A stretch of DNA of 64,000 nucleotides from Nipponacmea schrenckii (taxonomy: Eukaryota > Mollusca > Gastropoda > Lottiidae): contig CM060200.1 of the NCBI GenBank assembly GCA_030562195.1, forward strand, positions 17,608,001 to 17,672,000, written 5' to 3'. Numbering within the stretch: position 1 is the stretch's first letter; every line of letters begins with the position of its first letter. The notes under the pieces were generated by a model. It was not told the DNA's origin and did not search any database. It worked only from the letters and a program-made list of their open reading frames with translations. The position numbers and the translations under genes are program-made. This document shows positions 58,401-64,000 of the stretch, piece by piece.

Positions 58401-59886
58401 ATTAGATTATAAATGATATCTCTGTTTTAGTACCTGTGATAGTAGACTGTACTGTTAGTGGTGTAGTTTTAGTATATATTGTTATTTTAATGTTAATATT
58501 AGATTATAAATGATATCTCTGTTTTAGTACCTGTGATAGTAGACTGTGCTGTTGGTGGTGTAGTTTTAGTATATATTGTTATTTTAATGTTAATATTAGA
58601 TTATAAATGATATCTCTGTTTTAGTACCTGTGATAGTAGACTGTACTGTTGGTGGTGTAGTTTTGGTATATATTGTTATTTTAATGTTAATATTAGATTA
58701 TAAATGATATCTCTGTTTTAGTACCTGTGATAGTAGGCTGTACTGTTAGTGGTGTAGTTTTAGTATATATTGTTATTTTAATGTTAATATTAGATTATAA
58801 ATGATATCTCTGTTTTAGTACCTGTGATAGTAGGCTGTACTGTTGGTGGTGTAGTTTCAGTATATATTGTTATTTTAATGTTAATATTAGATTATAAATG
58901 ATATCTCTGTTTTAGTACCTGTGATAGTAGACTGTACTGTTGGTGGTGTAGTTTTGGTATATATTGTTATTTTAATGTTAATATTAGATTATAAATGATA
59001 TCTCTGTTTTAGTACCTGTGATAGTAGGCTGTACTGTTAGTGGTGTAGTTTTAGTATATATTGTTATTTTAATGTTAATATTAGATTATAAATGATATCT
59101 CTGTTTTAGTACCTGTGATAGTAGGCTGTACTGTTGGTGGTGTAGTTTTGGTATGTGTAGTGGTTGTTATAGTGATATGGTAAGTACATGTATAAATTTG
59201 CCTTCAGGAATTAATATAATTTTGATTATTTTGTGTTTTATGTCTATGATGGTATAAACTAAATATATCCCGTATTAGATGTATTAAAGATAATAATTAT
59301 AATTATATCTACTTTCATTTTTTTCAGCTTCCTGAAACGAAGAAAACAGAAAGGTCAGACAGACCAGAATTTATCAGATCAAAATCTAACTGATGGAAAT
59401 CTTTACTCTAACAATATTTATGATAATTCCAGTCCAACTCAACATCAGAATACAGTGGATAGGAATAGTTATTCCGACTGTTATGATCATATACCTAATG
59501 ATTCCCTTCAGATTAGAAACAAGAACCAGGTGGTGATGATGTCAAACAACAACACAGATTCACTCGATAATGATGATTACTATAAATATGGAGAAACTGC
59601 CCCGGAACATTCGGATCAACTCGAACAAGTTCCAGATCAACTCGAACATGTTCCAGAACCATCTGACCGTGTTCCGAATACCGATGTAGAGTATGCAGTT
59701 GTTCAGAAAAAGCCAAAGAAAAATACGAGTCAAGACAAAGCATTCGAACTCAACAATAGTGGAAATAAAAGGATTGTACATGATGATTATGAAAATGTAC
59801 CGAAAGATAACCTGAATCTAAAACGAGAAATTAACAGAATTGTGGGACCTAAAGGTGACGATTATACTCTGGTTAATAAATGTTGA
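52418..59886 (+). CDS. Receptor gene 1: putative single-pass type I membrane receptor, 5 exons
   Basis: The family is not one I can name. Exons: 52418-52478, 53606-53947, 54971-55210, 59110-59179 and 59328-59886. All junctions are GT-AG and phases agree (1, 1, 1, 2), giving 423 residues. Exon 1 is the signal peptide (MEGLFVILVN...). Exon 2 (residues 21-134) is a beta-rich-looking ectodomain with C27, C49-G-C51, C75 and C92 and N-glycosylation sequons. Exon 3 (135-214) is a Thr/Ser/Gln-rich stalk. Exon 4 (215-237) is a Val-rich transmembrane helix, followed by the KRRKQK stop-transfer. Exon 5 is the tail, with Y360 in VEYAVV (fits the ITIM pattern), Y392 in DDYENV and Y264 in NLYSNN (pYxN, Grb2-like), Y417 in DDYTLV, and SDQLEQVPDQLEHVP repeats. 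It looks like an innate-type signalling receptor. The ligand is unknown. The N-terminal exons are homologous to gene 2. Confidence 0.8.
52468..53380 (+). repeat. 40-bp array at the gene 1 exon 1 donor: 23 units of CTACAG|GTAAGT
   Basis: The donor gtaagt (or gtaggt) recurs every 40 bp from 52479 to 53359. Each unit also repeats the last 11 bases of exon 1 (CATTACTACAG), so every junction is regenerated as CAG|GTAAGT, an acceptor directly abutting a donor. Only the first copy is preceded by the signal-peptide codons. Units are nearly identical apart from a/g at donor +4 and 'acatat/acttat'. Confidence 0.97.
53381..53605 (+). other. End of intron 1 of gene 1
   Basis: Unique sequence ending in the acceptor 'ctctatattccag' at 53605. 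An open frame starting at 53485 runs through it into exon 2. That frame is exon 2 read-through and has no signal peptide. Confidence 0.6.
53948..54970 (+). other. Intron 2 of gene 1
   Basis: Runs from donor gtaggt 53948 to acceptor 'ttattttaag' 54970. AT-rich, with some dispersed-repeat-like sequence ('gtcgccattttgat' near 54356). No other gene was seen. Confidence 0.6.
55400..55790 (-). pseudogene. GIY-YIG endonuclease fragment (Penelope-like), in intron 3
   Basis: Minus-strand translation gives FHVKANLTCVCRNVIYVITC, then SGCKEQYIGHTEYRRER, the VIY...YIG core preceded by the Cys pair (C.C) usual in Penelope-like elements. Frame-broken remnants of the HRxQI and Cys/His region follow (FINHKLNIQNIE, KHLDEC) down to about 55400. 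A (CT)n run at about 55582-55596 accompanies the first frame break. It is a degraded fragment on the strand opposite to the host gene. Confidence 0.65.
55900..56202 (-). pseudogene. Second, different GIY-YIG endonuclease fragment, in intron 3
   Basis: Minus-strand reading: LGVVYAINCT-stop-GENVLYVGQTGD, TLYQRLLNFSRIR, DDPVANHFIQHND and SLKVTAIGRVF, then a frameshifted terminal segment. VVYAI...YVGQT and PVANHF are hallmarks of the Penelope GIY-YIG domain. The sequence differs from its neighbour at 55400-55790, so it is a distinct insertion or family. One in-frame stop lies in the loop between the two tyrosine motifs. Confidence 0.65.
56308..59109 (+). repeat. 97-bp array: 28 tandem copies of the transmembrane-exon acceptor region
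   Basis: Each unit holds the acceptor 'atctctgttttag|tacctgtgatagt' and most of exon 4. The post-AG base recurs every 97 bp from 56394 to the true exon 4 at 59110 (28 intervals), with a partial unit at 56308-56393. Read in the phase used by exon 3, every full unit encodes a hydrophobic segment (LPVIV-G/D-CTV-G/S-GVVLVY, then IVILMLILDYK) followed by TGA. Only the last copy diverges after GVVLV to give the functional helix and a donor. No donor is present in the repeated units. Confidence 0.97.
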
Positions 59887-60550
59887 ATTGGGACAATTTG
59901 CTGAACTGTATAGAGAGGTTTTTTGTTTGAACCGTTTTAATAATGTCGTGTCAATAGTTGAGAGACTTTGAATCTATTTATCAGCTATTCTGAACCGAGT
60001 GACTGAAAGAAATACAGAAACCAATATAAACATCTGACGGTGTGTCAGTATCATCCAACACTGATTGATCTGTCTAGAATTATGTGAGTGTCGAAATTAT
60101 CTGAGCGTGTTTGGGAGATTAATGAAACTGTTCAAGGAGTTTTTTTTTAAAAATTATTTTGAAACTTATATGCTGAACCTAGGGATTGAAGGAATATCTA
60201 ATTCATAATTATGGGAGTGTGTTTAGGCGATTAATGCGAAGATTCGGAGAGGTTCTAATTTTATTTTGATATTAGTTCTATTAACTTGAGTTATTATATA
60301 TACCATAATATATGTTTATTGATATTTAATCACATCATAATTTATAATCAGCGTCTCGTCCTCTCTACCATAATAATATATATCAACCAAGTTATAATTA
60401 ATATTTAATCACATTTATATTTGTTAAATTTATTATTCTGAAAATATACATTTATATATATTTAAATAACAAAGATAAAAAGCCTTTTAATAAAATATTC
60501 TCTTTATACTATATTCCTATGTATATAATGTGTTTATCAATATTAGAAAA
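59887..60550 (+). other. 3' untranslated/flanking region of gene 1
   Basis: AT-rich sequence after the TGA at 59884-59886. The best polyadenylation signal is AATAAA at 60489-60494, implying a 3'UTR of about 600 nt. Confidence 0.5.
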
Positions 60551-60559
60551 AATTACAAT

Positions 60560-60893
60560 GAATGGAGTTTTACGTCCTACTTTTCTGCACTTTATAGGAT
60601 AATGAAGACGGGCAACGCCATGCAGTGTGCTAAGAGGGAAATTTTGCGAGGACAGCCGCATTAGCTTGCTCTTTTTCGATTTCCAACTGTCGAGGGATCT
60701 TTAACGTGCACAGCTCGTAGCACAAGGCCTCAGTTTATTGTCCTGAACGACTAAACGCTTTTTCCATGTAAGTCCCTCCGATCTGCATCGCTGACAAAGG
60801 GAAACCGGGCTGAAAAATTCGAAGGTTAATATTTACCAGAATTGAACCTGAGACTTTCAGGTTACGGTCAAGCGTCTAACCCACGGCTCCCAT
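60560..60893 (-). mobile_element. tRNA-derived SINE
   Basis: On the minus strand the head at about 60893 reads GTGGGTTAGACGC (box A-like) and, about 30 bases on, GGTTCAATTCT (box B-like), so it has a tRNA-type promoter. The body contains CACGTTAAAGATCCC and ends near GTAGGACGTAAAACTCCAT, phrases I associate with widespread marine-invertebrate SINEs. It lies between genes 1 and 2. Confidence 0.55.
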
Positions 60894-61571
60894 CAATATA
60901 AGATTATATCACACTACACAATGTCATTGAAGATTACTGTCCAGAGAAATAGACTTTCGATTTTATAAATCGGTGAATTGTATTGAAAACATTAACAAAG
61001 AATATTTGAATATAATAGTATTAAACCTTTTGTTGACGTTTGAAGAAAACTTTCAATGCATTCAACAAAATACATTCATTGTTATTTTATGACATGTAAC
61101 ATATTTTGTACACTATATTGAATATATGGATATAGGAATATATATTTATAAGTAGATAGGAGGGGTTATAGATATAGGAATATATATTTATAAATAGATA
61201 GGCGGGGCTATAGATATAGGAATATATATTTATAAGTAGATAGGCGGGGTTATAGATATAGGAATATATATTTATAAGTAGATAGGCGGGGTTATAGATA
61301 TAGGGTTAGGTAGAGGGTTAATACAATGTATGGTAAAAGACAGTATATAAATAGATAGACGGGGTTTCAACAAGGAATTAACGGTACATAGACAGGGTTA
61401 GGGAAATTATTCAACCTTGTCTACAGTTATAGTAATATAAGGTATACACTAGAGTGTAACTAGAAGATATATAACGACTTTAATAGTCTGTTAACTTCAT
61501 CTATTAAATGTTAAATATCTTGTATTAAAAAGGTGGAAGAAGAATAAATGTAAAATATTTAATAAGTTAAA
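60894..61571. other. Intergenic region upstream of gene 2
   Basis: Besides the 42-bp repeat at 61125-61310, I see only AT-rich sequence. No core promoter could be assigned. Confidence 0.4.
61125..61310. repeat. Short tandem repeat, about 42-bp period, four units
   Basis: The unit 'atagatataggaatatatat', then 'ttataagtagataggcgggg', is repeated four times with few changes. Confidence 0.85.
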
Positions 61572-64000
61572 ATGAAGTTATATATTATATCATTGTACCT
61601 GATACTAGTGGGAATCTGTCGTGTAGCTCAATCAGGTAAGTCGTTCAGCTCTATCACTATTTTATATAATAATGACAGTGTATGTTTCTTGATTACAAAA
61701 GCCATCAGATTTCTCCTCTCAGGCTTTATTACAAAAAATGTTAGTGAAACCTACTGAGACCATAACTGCGTTTCCAGAATTGTGAAGAAAAGCTAGCTTT
61801 AAAGCCAGCTTAATTGCCGAACACGCTGTGTTTCCTTTGAGTTTATCTGGTTCTCGATCCACTTTAATCTCGATCAAAAAAGTGGCACATTATTCACATG
61901 TTGCGCGTGAGACCGTAAAAGTAGTACTTCTCTATTGCCGAACGAGAAAAAGTCGGCTTTTTGCGTTTCCACTTGTTTAAAAAGCCGGCTTTATTTGGAC
62001 CCAATAAATTGCCAAACGCAAAACGGGAGGTTTTCGGTTCCCAAACCGTAAAGGTTCGGCAATTTAACATGTGGAAACACAGAAAAACTAGCTTAAACCG
62101 GCTTTTTGTCCAAGTGGAAACACGTTTCATATCACGAGACGATAAAGCATGAAAAAGAGTGAGAAAGCAGATGTAAAAGAAGGTAACTTGTTGATTACGT
62201 TGTATGTGGTTTGACAATTTCAAATGTGTAGAGAAAAAAAAAAAAAACATTATTTCTATAATCACTGATAAGTCTCTGTAATATTTTTGTTAATATTTTG
62301 TATTTACCTTCTATTGATCTTTATTTATCTTTAAGATTCAATTTGTAACAGTGATAAAAGAATTGTAGCAAGACAGATAACTCTAACTGGTTATAATAAT
62401 GATATAGGACAGTGTGAATGTCAGATAACTTTACAAAATACTGGATCCACGATACAGGAACCTCACAGAAATATTACTGTTACTCAAACTCACTTGTTTG
62501 ATACCTGTAACTATAATTTATTCTATCGCTGGGATGGTAATAACACCATGACTGACCAAAATAACCACAAGAATTCTACATTTACTTTGGAATTGAACGG
62601 TACTCTGTATGTTCGAATGGAAAATCTAATAAATGCGTCTGGAGGCTTGTGTTTGATTATCAGCGGTAAGTTATTCTATAATAATAGTTGTAAGGGTTGG
62701 GTGGTAAGTTATTGTATAATCATAGTTGTAATCGTTGGGTGGTAAGTTATTCTATAATAATAGTTGTAATCGTTGGGTGGTAAGTTATTCTATAATAATA
62801 GTTGTAAGGGTTGGGTGGTAAGTTATTGTATAATAATAGTTGTAAGGGTTTGGTGGTAAGTTATTCTATAATAATAGTTGTAAGGGTTGGGTGGTAAGTT
62901 ATTCTATAATAATAGTTGTAATCGTTGGGTGGTAAGTTATTCTATAATAATAGTTGTAATCGTTGGGTGGTAAGTTATTCTATAATAATAGTTGTAATCG
63001 TTGGGTGGTAAGTTATTCTATAATAATAGTTGTAAGGGTTGGGTGGTAAGTTATTCTATAATAATAGTTGTAAGGGTTTGGTGGTTAGTTATTCTATAAT
63101 AATAGTTGTAAGGGTTTGGTGGTAAGTTATTCTATAATAATAGTTGTAATCGTTGGGTGGTAAGTTATTCTATAATAATAGTTGTAAGGGTTGGGTGGTA
63201 AGTTATTCTATAATAATAGTTGTAAGGGTTTGGTGGTTAGTTATTCTATAATAATAGTTGTAAGGGTTGGGTGGTAAGTTATTCTATAATAATAGTTGTA
63301 AGGGTTGGGTGGTAAGTTATTCTATAATAATAGTTGTAAGGGTTGGGTGGTAAGTTATTCTATAATAATAGTTGTAATCGTTGGGTGGTAAGTTATTCTA
63401 TAATAATAGTTGTAAGGGTTGGGTGGTAAGTTATTCTATAATAATAGTTGTAAGGGTTGGGTGGTAAGTTATTTTATAATAATAGTTGTAAGGGTTGTTT
63501 TATAGCAAATATAACAAAGTTACTTGTCAACAATGTAAACTATATATATTCGAAAAATAGCACGGACTAAGATATGTTTTTTGTGTCTCAGCCCATACGA
63601 ATGAGGACTTGTAATAAACAAATTGTCTCCCTTCTATAATAAAACAGAGCACGTTAGTGATATTATTTATATTTAAAGTTTTTAACGAACGTCAATCTGT
63701 AAAATAGGACTGAAAATATTTGAACCTATTTTATTTCAGTGTTTTGTTCAGAAGACAAAAAACAAAGATTAGCTCTGGAAATAGTCACCATGGTGAAATG
63801 GTTGAAATTAAAAACAATATTAACGTCAGCTCCGATTCTATTCCTAATAATAACAATCAACATGGAACCAAATATATGGCCGAGATGGAAATTATTCCCA
63901 ACGACTTGTATCAGAGTTCAGATTCCTTATTTGATGATCCGAATCAATCGGGACAACACGAACATGTTCCTGAACAACTCGAACATGAAACTAAAGACAA
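61572..64000 (+). CDS. Receptor gene 2: paralogue of gene 1, partial and missing middle exons
   Basis: Exon 1 (61572-61635) encodes the signal peptide MKLYIISLYLILVGICRVAQ and ends phase 1 at ATCAG|gtaagt. Exon 2 (62336-62665) follows 'tatctttaag' and gives an ectodomain with C25, C48-E-C50, C79-x-Y, N-linked sequons and a LYVRM block. This aligns with gene 1 exon 2 (C27, C49-G-C51, C75-x-Y, LYVYL). It ends phase 1 at CAGCG|gtaagt. A tail exon begins at 63740 after 'ttttatttcag'. In phase 2 it reads VLFRRQKTK then EMVEIKNN, DSLFDDPNQS and EHVPEQLEHE, matching the tail of gene 1, and it runs off the window. No stalk or transmembrane exon is recognisable between 62666 and 63739, and exon 2 (phase 1) cannot join the tail (phase 2) in frame. 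Either those exons were lost or the assembly collapsed here. Confidence 0.65.
61636..62335 (+). other. Intron 1 of gene 2
   Basis: Runs from donor gtaagt 61636 to acceptor 'ttatctttaag' 62335. It is occupied largely by the MITE-like sequence at 61765-62129. Confidence 0.6.
61765..62129. mobile_element. MITE-like element built from short inverted repeats
   Basis: The left end 'gcgtttccagaattgtg', then 'aaagctagctttaaagccag', is mirrored at the right end by 'ctagcttaaaccggctttt' and 'gtggaaacacg'. Internal modules (gtttccac/gtggaaac, aagccggc, attgccgaac/cggcaattt) recur on both strands. No coding capacity. Confidence 0.45.
62666..63496 (+). repeat. 38-bp array at the gene 2 exon 2 donor, about 22 units
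   Basis: The unit is GTAAGTTATTCTATAATAAT then agttgtaagggttgggtg. The donor-like gtaagt is regenerated every 38 bp, starting exactly at the exon 2 boundary (62666). Variants alternate 'taaggg' and 'taatcg'. Unlike the 39/40-bp arrays, the preceding bases are GTG, so no acceptor AG is recreated. Confidence 0.95.
63497..63739 (+). other. Unique remainder of the gene 2 intron
   Basis: Should hold the stalk and transmembrane exons by comparison with gene 1, but no hydrophobic or Thr-rich open segment with splice sites is present. Confidence 0.5.

Noticed and set aside
50150..59109. CRISPR-like regularly spaced repeats
   Set aside because: Arrays are contiguous units with no unique spacers, in an intron-bearing eukaryotic genome.

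Overview
The window is eukaryotic, from an AT-rich, intron-containing, repeat-laden metazoan genome. A lophotrochozoan, most likely a marine mollusc, fits best. The evidence is pearl-like elements (a tetranucleotide microsatellite followed by tandem ~155-175 bp cores), several non-LTR retrotransposon clades including one with an N-terminal 2A-like motif, Penelope-type GIY-YIG fragments, Merlin, MULE and Kolobok-like DNA transposon remnants, tRNA-derived SINEs, and a 500-N scaffold gap. The species is not identifiable from sequence alone.

Layout. 1-6.7 kb: a Merlin transposase relic (minus), a small hypothetical spliced gene with a 1-nt frameshift (2753-3746), and a ~1.16 kb tandem duplication carrying a minisatellite and a candidate exon. 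6.8-22.2 kb: decayed LINEs (7330-9936; 16205-18805, interrupted; 20697-22172), a MULE relic, a pearl-like element with a nested SINE, and a 2.07 kb Kolobok-like element inserted at TTAA inside a LINE endonuclease. 22-42 kb: almost wholly repeats, namely pearl-like arrays, a large foldback, and several copies of a Helitron/Helentron-like non-autonomous family. One part of that family is directly repeated at a 4.03 kb offset and runs into the gap. 42.8-49.5 kb: two substantial minus-strand LINEs, one L2-like and 5'-truncated, the other nearly complete with a 12-bp target duplication and a 2A-like N-terminus.

Host genes. The clearest are two plus-strand paralogues at 52.4-64 kb plus the first exon of a probable third member on the minus strand (42546-42594). 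Gene 1 (52418-59886, five exons, 423 aa) encodes a single-pass type I receptor: signal peptide, short Cys-containing ectodomain, Ser/Thr-rich stalk, transmembrane helix, and a cytoplasmic tail with Tyr motifs (VEYAVV, DDYENV, DDYTLV). Gene 2 (61572 to beyond the window) has a homologous signal-peptide exon, ectodomain exon and tail exon, but no recognisable stalk or transmembrane exon.

The most unusual feature is that each of these genes has minisatellites anchored exactly on its exon-intron junctions. There are 23 x 40 bp at the gene 1 exon 1 donor, 29 complete 97-bp-spaced copies at the gene 1 transmembrane-exon acceptor (each early copy encoding a hydrophobic segment followed by a stop codon), 22 x 38 bp at the gene 2 exon 2 donor, and 12 x 39 bp at the exon 1 donor of the minus-strand member. 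Many units reproduce a usable splice signal, including back-to-back CAG|GTAAGT. All calls come from reading the sequence; no database search was run.
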